From assembly GCA_021773635.1 (NCBI GenBank), contig JAJFJV010000019.1:186001-250000 (forward strand): DNA of 64,000 nt, read 5' to 3'. Within the stretch, counting starts at the first letter, position 1. Each line of letters opens with the position of its first letter. Of the stretch, positions 1 through 8,602 are shown piece after piece. The DNA is from Gammaproteobacteria bacterium. Lineage in GTDB: Bacteria; Pseudomonadota; Gammaproteobacteria; HK1. The translations under genes and the position numbers were made by a program. A model generated the notes under the pieces. That model was not told the DNA's origin, did no database searches, and saw only the letters and a list, made by a program, of their open reading frames with translations.

Positions 1-687
1 TACCGGGCCAAGGGGTTCTTTGGAGATCACCTCAGGCAACACGACCGCATTACCAGGATTCGCAAGCTTGATACGCAAAGCATATAGCTGGGACTGATCG
101 CTGGTCAGCACGTCGCAACGACCGGACTCAAAGCCCTTGACCGACTGATCCGAGGTGTCGAACACCACTGCCTTGTACTTCATACCTTTCAGGCGGAAGT
201 AATCTGCCAGATTTAGCTCGGTGGTGGTGCCCGCCTGAATACAGACCGCGGCACCATCCAATTCTGTAGCACTCTTGACCCCGAGATTCTTGCTGACCAT
301 GAAGCCCTGGCCGTCATAGTAATTGACGCCAGCAAAGTTAATACCGAGAGAGGTGTCGCGGGTATGAGTCCAGGTGGTATTACGGGAAAGCATGTCGATC
401 TCACCGGATTGCAGCGCGGTGAAACGCTCCTTCGCCGTCAAGGGTGTGTATTTCACCTTGCCGGCATCCCCGAGTACGGCCGCCGCAACCGCCCGGCACA
501 CGTCCACATCCAGACCCGACCAGACGTTCTTGCTGTTGGCATTGGAAAAACCGGGTAAGCCAGTGCTAACCCCGCAGGTGAGACTACCCTTTCTCTTTAC
601 ATCGTCCAGCGTGCCCGCCTGCACGCTGCCCATCATCATGGAAAACGCCGCAGTGGCGCCAAGCAAACCAATGGTTATTTTTTTCAT
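1..687 (-). CDS. aapJ: Amino-acid ABC transporter periplasmic binding protein, partial (AapJ/BztA type)
   Basis: The frame is open from an ATG at 687 to the window edge, so 229 N-terminal residues are seen and the C-terminus lies outside. I translated it by hand. It starts with a Sec signal peptide (MKKITIGLLGATAAFSM, then a small-residue cleavage region near GSVQAG). A typical class 3 solute-binding start follows: TLDDVKRKGSLTCGVSTGLPGFS, then SGLDVDVCRAVAAAVLGD and ALQSGEIDMLSRNTTWTHTRDT. The last stretch is characteristic of general L-amino-acid binding proteins of the AapJ/BztA family, which pass amino acids to AapQMP in the inner membrane. The permease and ATPase genes would be expected beyond position 1. 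Substrate range cannot be read from the sequence. Confidence 0.9.
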   Translation of the reverse strand, partial: MKKITIGLLGATAAFSMMMGSVQAGTLDDVKRKGSLTCGVSTGLPGFSNANSKNVWSGLDVDVCRAVAAAVLGDAGKVKYTPLTAKERFTALQSGEIDMLSRNTTWTHTRDTSLGINFAGVNYYDGQGFMVSKNLGVKSATELDGAAVCIQAGTTTELNLADYFRLKGMKYKAVVFDTSDQSVKGFESGRCDVLTSDQSQLYALRIKLANPGNAVVLPEVISKEPLGPV

Positions 688-917
688 CGTAAATCCCTCT
701 AGCCGGTTAGAAAAAATCCATCTACAACCAACAGGATGAGGCGATGCAGTCACGGTGGGACCTGGAACCCTCATCCGCCGTTCCGATTCTGGTGCTTTCC
801 CGTTGAGATCACAAGGGACGGAAAATACCAGCCCCTCAGGTCCGACCCCGGTTGAGGTTTACAGTTCCACCAAACCGGTCCGCGGAATTAGTCAGCAGGC
901 TCGCCTCGCACGAGGCC

Positions 918-2441
918 TCAACCACCGACCACCGGAATCTTTCCGATGTGAGCCCGCCAGGTTGCGGGACCGCTCTGGTGCACGGATTCCCCACGGCTAT
1001 CTACGGCGACGGTAACCGGCATATCCACTACCTCAAATTCGTAGATCGCCTCCATGCCGAGCTCTTCGAAGGCGAGTACCCGGGCCTTGCGGATAGCCTT
1101 GGAGACCAGGTAAGCCGCGCCGCCTACGGCAATGAGGTAGACCGCCTTGTGTTGGCGGATGGATTCGATAGCCTCTGGTCCCCGCTCCGCCTTGCCGATC
1201 ATCCCCATGAGACCCAGCTCACCGAGCATTTGGTCGGTAAATTTATCCATGCGGGTGGCGGTAGTGGGCCCCGCTGGTCCCACCGCCTCGCCAGCCACCG
1301 GGTCTACCGGGCCGACGTAATAGATAAAGCGGTTACTGAAATCCACGCCTGCGGGTAAGGGCTCACCCTTGTCCAGCAGGCTTTTGAGACGTTTGTGGGC
1401 GGCATCGCGCCCGGTAAGGATGTGTCCGGATAGCAGTAGTCGCTGACCCGGTTTCCAGTCCCGCGTGTCCTCCCGATCGAGCTTGTCGAGATCAATCCGC
1501 AGGGCATCATCACCCGGCTCCCAGCTCACCTGCGGCCAGTCCTCAAGGCGCGGTGGCGTCAACTCGGCGGGACCACTGCCGTCGAGGCTAAAGTGCAGGT
1601 GACGGGTCGCCGCACAATTGGGAATCAGGGCCACCGGCAAGGAGGCGGCATGGGTGGGATATTCAAGAATTTTTACGTCCAGGGCGGTGGTCAAACCACC
1701 CAGACCCTGGGCGCCAATGCCAAGTGCATTGACCCGGTCGCAGATTTCCAGACGCATTTCTTCAATAAAGGTCGATGGGCCGCGGGCACGCAATTCATGC
1801 ATATCTACCGGGGCCAATAACGACTCCTTGGCCAGCAGCATCGCCTTTTCAGCCGTACCGCCGATGCCAATACCGAGGATACCCGGCGGACACCAGCCGG
1901 CACCCAACTTTGGCACCGTTTCCACCACCCAGTTCGCCACACTGTCGGAAGGATTGAGGGTGACAAACGTCGCCTTGTTCTCGGAACCTCCACCCTTGGC
2001 CGCGAGACGAACATCCACGGTATCGCCCGGCACCAGCTCGGTGTAAATCACCGCCGGCGTATTGTCCCGAGTGTTCTTCCGCCCCCCCACCGGCGGCGCC
2101 ACTACCGAGGCACGCAAGACATTGTCGGGGTGGGTATAGGCGCGCCGTACGCCCTCGTTAACCATATCGTCCAGCGACATGCCCCCTTCAAAGCGCACAT
2201 CCATGCCCACCCGGAGGAAGACCACGACGATACCGGTATCCTGGCAGATGGGCCGGTGATTCTCGGCGCTCATACGGGAATTAAGCAAAATCTGGGCAAT
2301 GGCATCCCGGGCCGCGGGAGACTCCTCCCGCTCATAGGCCGCGCCCAGGGCCTGGATATAGTCCAGGGGATGGTAATAGGAAATATATTGCAGGGCGTCA
2401 GCAACGCTCTCGATCAAATGTTCCGCCTGGATCACACGCAC
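918..2441 (-). CDS. fumA: Fumarate hydratase, class I, single-chain [4Fe-4S] enzyme
   Basis: 507 residues. The enzyme interconverts fumarate and (S)-malate in the TCA cycle in the cytoplasm. The N-terminal alpha domain (about 1-290) carries PICQDTG with Cys66, GGSENK, GAGWCPPG with Cys184 and PNCAATRH with Cys276. The spacing of these cysteines matches the three iron-sulfur ligands of class I fumarases. The C-terminal beta domain (about 330-507) has the family signature GPAGPTTATRMD. The start is GTG, with GAGGT seven bases upstream; a second GTG two codons later is equally usable. The stop of metZ lies 36 bases upstream on the same strand, so fum may be read through from metZ. An oxygen-sensitive class I enzyme is as usual in gammaproteobacteria; a FumC elsewhere cannot be excluded. 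Confidence 0.95.
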   Translation of the reverse strand: MRVIQAEHLIESVADALQYISYYHPLDYIQALGAAYEREESPAARDAIAQILLNSRMSAENHRPICQDTGIVVVFLRVGMDVRFEGGMSLDDMVNEGVRRAYTHPDNVLRASVVAPPVGGRKNTRDNTPAVIYTELVPGDTVDVRLAAKGGGSENKATFVTLNPSDSVANWVVETVPKLGAGWCPPGILGIGIGGTAEKAMLLAKESLLAPVDMHELRARGPSTFIEEMRLEICDRVNALGIGAQGLGGLTTALDVKILEYPTHAASLPVALIPNCAATRHLHFSLDGSGPAELTPPRLEDWPQVSWEPGDDALRIDLDKLDREDTRDWKPGQRLLLSGHILTGRDAAHKRLKSLLDKGEPLPAGVDFSNRFIYYVGPVDPVAGEAVGPAGPTTATRMDKFTDQMLGELGLMGMIGKAERGPEAIESIRQHKAVYLIAVGGAAYLVSKAIRKARVLAFEELGMEAIYEFEVVDMPVTVAVDSRGESVHQSGPATWRAHIGKIPVVGG

Positions 2442-2477
2442 AGATATACCTCACTGTATCGGTCTTCAACGACCTCG

Positions 2478-3674
2478 CTATACATCAATCGCATCCAGTC
2501 CTGTGGCCAGATCCGCCTTGATGTCCTCGATATCCTCCAGCCCCACCGCAATGCGCAGCAAGCCATCCTCTATACCAGCCGCTGCACGCTCCTCAGGAGA
2601 GATCCGCCCGTGGGTGGTGGTCGCCGGATGGGTGATGGTGGTCTTGGCATCCCCCAGGTTTCCGGTGATAGAGATCAGGCGGGTGGAATCGACCACCCGC
2701 CAGGCTTCCGCCTGCCCACCACGTACCTCAAACGCCACGATGCCACCAAAGTCTGACTGCTGGCGTGCCGCCAGGGCATGCTGCGGATGACTCTCCAGCC
2801 CCGGATAATACACGCGCCGCACCGCCGGGTGTGCCTCCAGCCAGGCCGCCAGTTCGCGGCCCGCGACACTGTGAGCACGCATTCTCAGGGCCAGCGTTTC
2901 CAGCCCATTGAGGAACACCCAGGCATTGAACGGACTCATGGTAGGGCCGGCAATACGCAGAAAGGCAAAAACTTCCGCTCCGACAGCCTCTTCGGCTGTG
3001 ACCACAGCACCGCCTATACAACGACCCTGGCCATCCAGATACTTGGTTGCCGAATGCACCACGATGTCAGCACCCAACTCCAGTGGACGCTGTAGCGCGG
3101 GGGTACACAGCACATTATCGACCACCAGCAAAGCATCGGCCTCATGGGCAATCGCCGCCAGCGCCGGGATGTCAGCCACCTCGGAGAGCGGATTGGAAGG
3201 GCTCTCGAGAAACAGCATGCGAGTGCTGGGGCGCAAGGCACTTTTCCAGGCATCCAACTCAGTTAGCGAAACAAAGGTGGTTTCCACCCCGAAACGACCA
3301 AGCACCTTGTTAAACAGATTAACGGTTGAACCAAACAGGCTGCGGGAGGCCACGATGTGATCTCCGGCCTTCAGCAAGGCCAGACAGGTGCTCAGGATTG
3401 CCGCCATTCCGGAGGCCGTCGCAATGCCGCGTGCCCCGCCTTCCAGCGTCGTCAGACGCTCCTCAAAGGTCCGTACCGTGGGGTTGGTAAAGCGGGAATA
3501 CACATTGCCCGCCTCCTGATCGGTAAAGCGTGCCGCCGCCTGCGCTGCATTTTCAAATACGTAACTTGAGGTCGTGTAGATAGGATCATTGTGCTCCCCC
3601 TCCACGCCACGCGCCTGCCCCGCCCGCACCGCCCGCGTTGAAAAACCAGGTGTTGCGCCCTTGTCTTCGTCCAC
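2478..3674 (-). CDS. metZ: O-succinylhomoserine sulfhydrylase
   Basis: 398 residues from the preferred start. This is a PLP-dependent Cys/Met metabolism enzyme that makes homocysteine from O-succinylhomoserine and sulfide in methionine synthesis. Visible features are NVYSRFTNPTVRTFEERL, the SGMAAI cofactor loop, VVDNVLCTP, and the Schiff-base lysine in HSATKYLDGQG (Lys211). The frame stays open to a TTG at 3728, but that stretch is the terminator hairpin of the leader. I therefore choose the GTG at 3674, which has AGGGG eight bases upstream. The purF-metZ neighbourhood is the classic Pseudomonas-type arrangement. Expression is probably switched off by S-adenosylmethionine through the SAM-II element upstream. 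Met gamma-lyase or O-acetylhomoserine enzymes are close relatives, but context favours MetZ. Confidence 0.93.
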   Translation of the reverse strand: MDEDKGATPGFSTRAVRAGQARGVEGEHNDPIYTTSSYVFENAAQAAARFTDQEAGNVYSRFTNPTVRTFEERLTTLEGGARGIATASGMAAILSTCLALLKAGDHIVASRSLFGSTVNLFNKVLGRFGVETTFVSLTELDAWKSALRPSTRMLFLESPSNPLSEVADIPALAAIAHEADALLVVDNVLCTPALQRPLELGADIVVHSATKYLDGQGRCIGGAVVTAEEAVGAEVFAFLRIAGPTMSPFNAWVFLNGLETLALRMRAHSVAGRELAAWLEAHPAVRRVYYPGLESHPQHALAARQQSDFGGIVAFEVRGGQAEAWRVVDSTRLISITGNLGDAKTTITHPATTTHGRISPEERAAAGIEDGLLRIAVGLEDIEDIKADLATGLDAIDV

Positions 3675-3699
3675 CGTTGTCACCCCTGAATGCACACAC

Positions 3700-3734
3700 A
3701 AAAAAACCCGCTTGCAGCCCGGAGCCAAAGCAGG
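3700..3734 (-). terminator. Intrinsic terminator of the metZ leader (riboswitch expression platform)
   Basis: On the minus strand CCTGCTT (3734-3728) pairs with AAGCGGG (3713-3707), with one G-T pair, and is followed directly by seven T (3706-3700). The 3' arm also contains GCAAGC (3715-3710). That can instead pair with GCTTGC (3774-3769) inside the aptamer, so a mutually exclusive antiterminator is possible. The metZ start codon is 26 bases beyond the T tract. Confidence 0.8.
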
Positions 3735-3795
3735 TTTCCCTCTCTTTAGCCGAATTTATAAAGCGCCCGCAAGCTGAAACTCAAATCGGCGCTAT
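3734..3795 (-). promoter_or_regulatory. SAM-II (SAM-alpha, metA-motif) riboswitch aptamer upstream of metZ
   Basis: Read on the minus strand, P1 is AGCGCC (3793-3788) paired with GGCGCT (3767-3762). The loop begins with the conserved GATTTG and contains GCTTGC. The 3' segment has TTTATAAATTCGGCTAAAG, matching the A-rich, GCTAAA-containing tail of SAM-II. GTTTC in the loop (3780-3776) can pair with GAAAC (3738-3734), giving the expected H-type pseudoknot. The elements and order agree with the published SAM-II consensus as I remember it. The family is mostly described from Alphaproteobacteria upstream of metA, metX and metZ. A terminator follows, so binding of SAM would stop transcription. Confidence 0.83.
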
Positions 3796-3803
3796 GTGCA
3801 GTG

Positions 3804-3832
3804 AGACTAGTGAAAGCGTTCCTGCCTGTCAA
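3804..3832 (-). promoter_or_regulatory. Sigma-70 promoter of the metZ leader
   Basis: A perfect -35 TTGACA (3832-3827) is followed after 17 bases by TAGTCT (3809-3804). Initiation would fall near 3797, just before the aptamer P1 stem, so the transcript begins with the riboswitch. Confidence 0.75.
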
Positions 3833-3850
3833 ATGTAGCCAGTCTTCTCA

Positions 3851-3868
3851 AGGCCTGTAAACAGGCCT
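3851..3868 (-). terminator. Hairpin just downstream of purF
   Basis: AGGCCTG (3851-3857) and CAGGCCT (3862-3868) form a perfect 7-bp stem with a four-base loop two bases past the purF stop codon. There is no T tract on either strand, so it may be a weak terminator or an RNA-stabilising 3' end. It separates purF transcription from the metZ promoter. Confidence 0.5.
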
Positions 3869-3870
3869 CG

Positions 3871-5382
3871 CTAGGAAACATTATGAATGTCGAGAGTTTC
3901 GTCCTCGCCCACACGCACGTGAGCCTTGTTGCCATTCGAGCGCAGGAGTTCCTGCTGGGCCAGATAGGCCGGGGTCACCTCACCCGTTACATACTCGCCA
4001 TTGAAGCAGGATGTGTCGAAGTGGTGCAGGCTGGGATTGCCCTGCCGAACCGCCGCCACCAGGTCTTCCAGCGACTGGAAGAACAGGCGATCGGCACCAA
4101 TAACTTCAGCTACTTCCTCATCACTGCGATTGTGGGCAACCAATTCGTGTACCGCGGGCATATCGATACCGTATACATTGGGATAACGCACCGCCGGGGC
4201 CGCAGAGGCAAAATAGACCCGCCGTGCGCCAGCCTCGCGCGCAAGCTGGATAATCTGCTTCGACGTTGTCCCCCGGACGATGGAATCATCCACCAACAGG
4301 ACATTCTTGCACCGAAATTCCAAGTCAATGGCATTGAGCTTATGACGTACCGAGCGCTGGCGCTCCCCTTGTTCCGGCATGATAAAGGTACGCCCGATAT
4401 AACGATTTTTGATAAATCCCTCACGATATTTCACGCCCAGCTTGTAGGCCAGCGGTAAGGCCGCAGTACGACTGGTATCGGGAATTGGAATCACCACATC
4501 AATATCGTTGTCCGGCCACTCGCGAAGAATCTTGTCGGCCAGATACTCACCCATGCGCAGGCGCGCCTTGTACACAGAGACCTTGTCGATAATGGAATCG
4601 GGGCGGGCCAGATAAACCAGCTCAAAGATACACGGGGCGTAGGAAGGATGCTCGGCACACTGCCGGGTATGAAGATTGCCCGCGGTATCGATAAACAGGG
4701 CCTCCCCCGGCTCCAGATCCCGCTCCACGCTGAAACCCAGGGATTGCAATGCGACGCTCTCCGAAGCCACCATATATTCTGGTCCCTCCGGGGTCTCGCG
4801 TCGGCCAAACACTACCGGGCGAATGCCGAGCGGGTCGCGAAAGGCCACCACGCCTTGATCGATGATCATGGCCACCGCTGCATAACCACCTCGGCAGCGG
4901 CGATGCACCGCCGCCACCGCCTTGAATATCTCGTCTTTACTGAGCTTCAGCTTGCCCTGTTTGTGGAGTTCATGGGCGAAAACATTGAGCAGTATTTCCG
5001 AATCCGAATCGGTGTTGACGTGACGCAGATCCTCCTCAAAAAGTGCACGCCGAAGGGCATCCGCATTGATGAGATTGCCGTTATGGGCAAGGGCGATTCC
5101 ATACGGGGAGTTCACATAAAAGGGCTGGGCCTCGGCGGAGGAGGCGCATCCGGCCGTGGGGTAGCGCACGTGGCCAATGCCCATATTACCGCCCAGCCGA
5201 AGCATGTGATGGGTTCGGAACACATCGCGTACCAGACCATTGCTCTTGCGCAAATGAACGCCATGCCTCTCGGCGGTAACAATTCCGGCGGCGTCCTGCC
5301 CACGGTGCTGGAGTACGGTCAGGGCATCATAGATAGCCTGACTGACTCCGGTACGCCCCACGATACCTACGATGCCACACAT
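3871..5382 (-). CDS. purF: Amidophosphoribosyltransferase
   Basis: 503 residues, close to the E. coli length of 505. The enzyme transfers glutamine amide nitrogen to PRPP in the first committed step of purine synthesis. I start at ATG 5382 because the mature enzyme needs Cys2 as N-terminal nucleophile: the protein begins MCGIVGIVG. An upstream in-frame extension to 5433 would bury that cysteine. The glutaminase half (about 1-235) contains [11 protein letters not shown] and LAHNGNLIN. The phosphoribosyltransferase half carries the PRPP loop [13 protein letters not shown]. cvpA lies 63 bases upstream on the same strand, the usual cvpA-purF pair. Confidence 0.97.
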   Translation of the reverse strand: MCGIVGIVGRTGVSQAIYDALTVLQHRGQDAAGIVTAERHGVHLRKSNGLVRDVFRTHHMLRLGGNMGIGHVRYPTAGCASSAEAQPFYVNSPYGIALAHNGNLINADALRRALFEEDLRHVNTDSDSEILLNVFAHELHKQGKLKLSKDEIFKAVAAVHRRCRGGYAAVAMIIDQGVVAFRDPLGIRPVVFGRRETPEGPEYMVASESVALQSLGFSVERDLEPGEALFIDTAGNLHTRQCAEHPSYAPCIFELVYLARPDSIIDKVSVYKARLRMGEYLADKILREWPDNDIDVVIPIPDTSRTAALPLAYKLGVKYREGFIKNRYIGRTFIMPEQGERQRSVRHKLNAIDLEFRCKNVLLVDDSIVRGTTSKQIIQLAREAGARRVYFASAAPAVRYPNVYGIDMPAVHELVAHNRSDEEVAEVIGADRLFFQSLEDLVAAVRQGNPSLHHFDTSCFNGEYVTGEVTPAYLAQQELLRSNGNKAHVRVGEDETLDIHNVS

Positions 5383-5445
5383 AGCTTTGACTCCCGCACC
5401 GGTCGTATGACCAAGATTGCTGCCCGGCAGCAATTACAATATTTC

Positions 5446-5934
5446 CTAAAAATTAAAATACACCGCCAGATCTGCAGGCAGATAACTCCGTATTTCAACC
5501 GCGACGCGCTCGAAATATCCCAGCAACAACGCGTCCTTCCACCACGGATCCTGCGGCAACGCGGTGAGCCCCGCGAGCAGCACCAGCACCGAAACGATAA
5601 TCACACCACGCGCTGCACCAAACACCATTCCCAACACCCGGTCGGTCCCGGATATACCGGTCTTGTCCACCAGCTTGCCGGCAATAAAGTTGGCAATGGC
5701 CGTCAGCAGCAGAATACTCAGGAACAGGGCAAAAAAGGCAGCTGCCAGACGAACCGAGGGGATGGCGATGTAGGGCTCAAGATAAACCCCTGCCGGACGG
5801 CTGAAACTCAGCCCGACCCAGAAGGCCAGAATCCAGCCAAATAGTGAAATTGCCTCACGCACAAAGCCCCTCAGCAGGCTGAAGAGCGCCGAAAGGGTTA
5901 TAACCACGAGAAGTGCGTAATCTACCCAAATCAT
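5446..5934 (-). CDS. cvpA: CvpA family inner-membrane protein
   Basis: 162 residues with about four hydrophobic segments (near 4-22, 28-48, 62-86 and 102-124) and a short polar C-terminus. The sequence (VDYALLVVITLSALFSLLRG, later GTDRVLGMVFGAARG) is typical of CvpA, known from colicin V production and envelope homeostasis. It is first in a cvpA-purF unit. In many gammaproteobacteria dedD lies immediately upstream of cvpA, but here the plus-strand motility cassette has come between them. The molecular function of CvpA is not settled. Confidence 0.92.
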   Translation of the reverse strand: MIWVDYALLVVITLSALFSLLRGFVREAISLFGWILAFWVGLSFSRPAGVYLEPYIAIPSVRLAAAFFALFLSILLLTAIANFIAGKLVDKTGISGTDRVLGMVFGAARGVIIVSVLVLLAGLTALPQDPWWKDALLLGYFERVAVEIRSYLPADLAVYFNF

Positions 5935-6232
5935 GTCAGTGCGGGACAGTAATCCGCTCTGGAAAGGGAGCGAAATTGTACAAAGCCTGCCCGAAAATAA
6001 CTACTGTCTCCTCAGATTCAGGTGAGAAGTCAGGAACCTGGGAGCGAGCATCTGGTCGTAGCTCTGAAGTCACGGCATTCCTCTTGTTAACAAGCCTGAA
6101 AATCCTGTCTGAGCACACCGAAATTCTCCATCTATTCGCTAAAGAAATCATCACCATTTCCGATACTAGGGACATAGTGTCTATAAACAGACACCTTGAA
6201 ATAAGCAGAAATCTTAAAACTTTAGGATAATC
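5935..6232. promoter_or_regulatory. Divergent intergenic region between cvpA and pomA
   Basis: 298 bases without a supported gene. For cvpA, a possible -10 TACAAT is seen on the minus strand at 5980-5975, with only a weak -35. A perfect 12-bp palindrome CTTGTTAACAAG lies at 6083-6094. GTGTCT (6177-6182) and AGACAC (6189-6194) form a hairpin near pomA. The ribosome binding site of pomA is AGGA, about five bases before its ATG. I do not see a convincing sigma-28 or sigma-54 flagellar promoter. Confidence 0.4.
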
Positions 6233-7003
6233 ATGGATCTAGCCACCCTTGTCGGACTCTTGGCAGCACTTGGCGTTATTCTCGGTTCTATCGCCATGGG
6301 CGGCGACTTCGGCCAGTTCATCAACGGCCCCTCCCTGGTAGTCGTCGTTGGCGGCACCATCGGCGCCACCTTGATGAAATTCCCCCTTTCCAACTTTCTT
6401 GGCGCCTTCAAGGTCGCCATGAAAGCCTTCTTCAACAAACCAGAAAGCCCTAACTCTCTTATCGAGGAGGCAATGGAACTGGCTGCGGTTGCCCGCAAGA
6501 GCGGCCTGCTGGCACTGGAAGGCCAGGAAATAAAAAACCAGTTTCTGTCCCAGGGAATCCAGCTCTGTATTGATGGTCACGATGCTGCCTTCGTCAAACG
6601 CATGCTCTCCAAGGACGTCAACCTGACCATTGAGCGACATGAAACGGGGCAGAACATCTTCAAGGCCATCGGCGATGTAGCCCCCGCCATGGGTATGATC
6701 GGCACCCTCATTGGCCTGGTACAGATGCTCGCCAATATGTCGGACCCCAAATCCATTGGTCCAGCTATGGCGGTTGCCCTGCTTACCACCCTCTACGGTG
6801 CGGTCATCGCGAATGCCTTTGCCTTGCCCATCGCGGATAAACTCAGTTTTCGCAGTATCGAGGAGCGCACTAACAAGAACCTGATCCTGGAGACGATCAC
6901 GGGGATCCAGGAGGGCTTGAACCCCCGGGTGCTGGAATCCCTGCTCAAGACCTATTTACCGGGCAGCCGGCGCGGGGACAGCGAAGAAGAGGCTGCGGAA
7001 TAG
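6233..7003 (+). CDS. pomA: Flagellar stator protein MotA/PomA (sodium type)
   Basis: 256 residues, the size of Vibrio PomA (about 253) rather than E. coli MotA (295). It is the channel subunit of the flagellar stator in the inner membrane. Four membrane segments are visible: two at the N-terminus (LATLVGLLAALGVILGSIA; SLVVVVGGTIGATLM) and two after the cytoplasmic loop (AIGDVAPAMGMIGTLIGLVQM; AMAVALLTTLYGAVIANAFALPIA). The cytoplasmic loop holds charged residues that contact FliG in the family. The tail is acidic (GDSEEEAAE). motB follows after 30 bases. Sodium coupling is inferred from similarity to PomA and from the partner protein. Confidence 0.93.
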   Translation: MDLATLVGLLAALGVILGSIAMGGDFGQFINGPSLVVVVGGTIGATLMKFPLSNFLGAFKVAMKAFFNKPESPNSLIEEAMELAAVARKSGLLALEGQEIKNQFLSQGIQLCIDGHDAAFVKRMLSKDVNLTIERHETGQNIFKAIGDVAPAMGMIGTLIGLVQMLANMSDPKSIGPAMAVALLTTLYGAVIANAFALPIADKLSFRSIEERTNKNLILETITGIQEGLNPRVLESLLKTYLPGSRRGDSEEEAAE

Positions 7004-7033
7004 CGCCTGCTGGCGTTATTTCAAGAGTTCTAT

Positions 7034-7993
7034 ATGTCTGACGCACCCCCACCATCCAAGCAGGAAGCCGGCGGTGCCCCCGCCTGGGTGATGACCTTTG
7101 CGGACCTTATGTCGCTACTGATGTGCTTCTTTGTACTGCTACTCTCTTTTTCTGAAATGGACGTGCTGAAATTCAAGCAACTGTCCGGCTCCATGGAGCG
7201 AGCCTTTGGCGTACAGCGGAAAATCAAGGCCAAGGAGATCCCCAAGGGCACCAGCGTGGTGATGAAAGAATTCAGTTCGGGCCGACCTGACCCTACCGCT
7301 CTGCCGGTGGTACGCCAACACACCACTGAGGATTTAAAGCGTCACCTCAAAGTCCCCGAGAGTGGTAAAAAGGACGATGCAGAGGCGGAAAAACAAAAAC
7401 AGATAGAGATCCACATCAAAGAGGTACAGGTCGCGGTGGAAGCCGATGCTACCGAGATCAAGAAAGCCTTTAGTAAACAGATTGCTAGCGGCCTGCTGGA
7501 AGTGGAAACGGACAAGAGCCGGGTCATCGTCCGCATCCAGGAGAAAGGTTCCTTCCCATCGGGTAGCGCACGCCTGATGTCCCAATTCGAACCAGTCGTC
7601 ACCGAAATTGGCAATGTACTTTCCAATATCGAGGGCCAAATCATCATCGCGGGACACACCGATAACATTCCCATTAGCGGTGGCCGGTTCCGTTCCAACT
7701 GGGAGTTGTCCGCAGCCCGTTCGGCCACGGTAATGAACTATCTGATGCAGGCGAAAAATCTTAAGGAAGAACGCTTCGTACTCGAGGGCCACGCAGATAA
7801 AGCGCCGCTGGCACCTAACGACTCAGGCGAAAATCGTGCCCGTAACCGCCGGGTGGAGGTGGTTATCATTAAGGGCGATGACGTGGAAAGCGACGTTATC
7901 GAGGCCCTGAAACAGGCGGGAGATGCGGAAAAAGTCAGTATTCCAGCCAATTCTGCGCCCACTCGTCCAGCCCCTGACAGCGCAACACAATAA
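7034..7993 (+). CDS. motB: Flagellar stator protein MotB/PomB with OmpA-like peptidoglycan-binding domain
   Basis: 319 residues. A single N-terminal membrane helix contains the ion-binding aspartate Asp24 in TFADLMSLLMCFFVLLLSF, which with the following SEMDVLKFKQ is very PomB-like. A linker and plug region lead to an OmpA/MotB domain (about 185-285) with GHTDNIPISGGRFRSNWELS and the NRARNRRVEVV arm, which anchors the stator to peptidoglycan. It works with the upstream PomA. A PilZ gene follows 12 bases later, so the three genes probably form one operon. Confidence 0.94.
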   Translation: MSDAPPPSKQEAGGAPAWVMTFADLMSLLMCFFVLLLSFSEMDVLKFKQLSGSMERAFGVQRKIKAKEIPKGTSVVMKEFSSGRPDPTALPVVRQHTTEDLKRHLKVPESGKKDDAEAEKQKQIEIHIKEVQVAVEADATEIKKAFSKQIASGLLEVETDKSRVIVRIQEKGSFPSGSARLMSQFEPVVTEIGNVLSNIEGQIIIAGHTDNIPISGGRFRSNWELSAARSATVMNYLMQAKNLKEERFVLEGHADKAPLAPNDSGENRARNRRVEVVIIKGDDVESDVIEALKQAGDAEKVSIPANSAPTRPAPDSATQ

Positions 7994-8005
7994 GGCACTA
8001 CAAAG

Positions 8006-8599
8006 ATGAGTGAAGATCGCAGGCGATATTTTCGCATCGACGACGAAGTTTCGATGAAATACCGATGCCTTACGGAAAGTGAATTTTCCCAACTCCTGAA
8101 GGAACGCCAGACCGGCTTCCCCGACAAAATCGCGTTGAGCTCCGCCTTCTCTTCCACCAGTCACCAGATGAAGCACCTGGTGGAAACCATACGCCACCGG
8201 GATGCTGACCTCTCTGTCTGTCTGGAACACATCAATGAGAAGCTGGATGTCCTTATCCGCCTGCTTGTAGCAAACGAACACGGGCTGCCCGATCACCCGT
8301 CTCACTCCGTAAGCCTGAGTGCAAGTGGTATCTGTTTCCACGCGGCGGACAAACTTCCGGAAGGGAGCATTCTCGAGATCAAACTGATGATGTTTCCATC
8401 CTTCATCAGCATCCTGACCTACGGGACCATAGTTCACTGTCAGCGCGACGATAACGGAGACCCGGAATATCCCTACAAGGTCAGTGCAGATTTTTCACAT
8501 ATTCAGGAAGAGGATCGTGAGTTAATGGTGAAACATGTGCTGCAGAAACAGGCACAGATACTCCGTGAGGCAAATCAATCTCTGCCCGATCCGGAGTAA
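8006..8599 (+). CDS. PilZ domain protein, candidate c-di-GMP effector linked to the stator genes
   Basis: 197 residues. The N-terminus has the PilZ arginine motif in DRRRYFRIDD. The second PilZ signature is represented by SLSASGICF near residue 107, here without the usual leading Asp/Asn. The roughly 90 residues between the motifs are more than in a minimal PilZ and look helical (ESEFSQLLKERQ; RHRDADLSVCLEHINEKLDVLIRLL). Position directly behind pomA-motB suggests c-di-GMP dependent control of motor function, as YcgR does in E. coli, but this is inference from context. Confidence 0.8.
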   Translation: MSEDRRRYFRIDDEVSMKYRCLTESEFSQLLKERQTGFPDKIALSSAFSSTSHQMKHLVETIRHRDADLSVCLEHINEKLDVLIRLLVANEHGLPDHPSHSVSLSASGICFHAADKLPEGSILEIKLMMFPSFISILTYGTIVHCQRDDNGDPEYPYKVSADFSHIQEEDRELMVKHVLQKQAQILREANQSLPDPE

Positions 8600-8602
8600 A
8601 CA

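Noticed and set aside
4648-5844. 398-residue plus-strand open frame opposite purF and cvpA
   Set aside because: The antisense frame of well-conserved genes; its translation has no recognisable domain.
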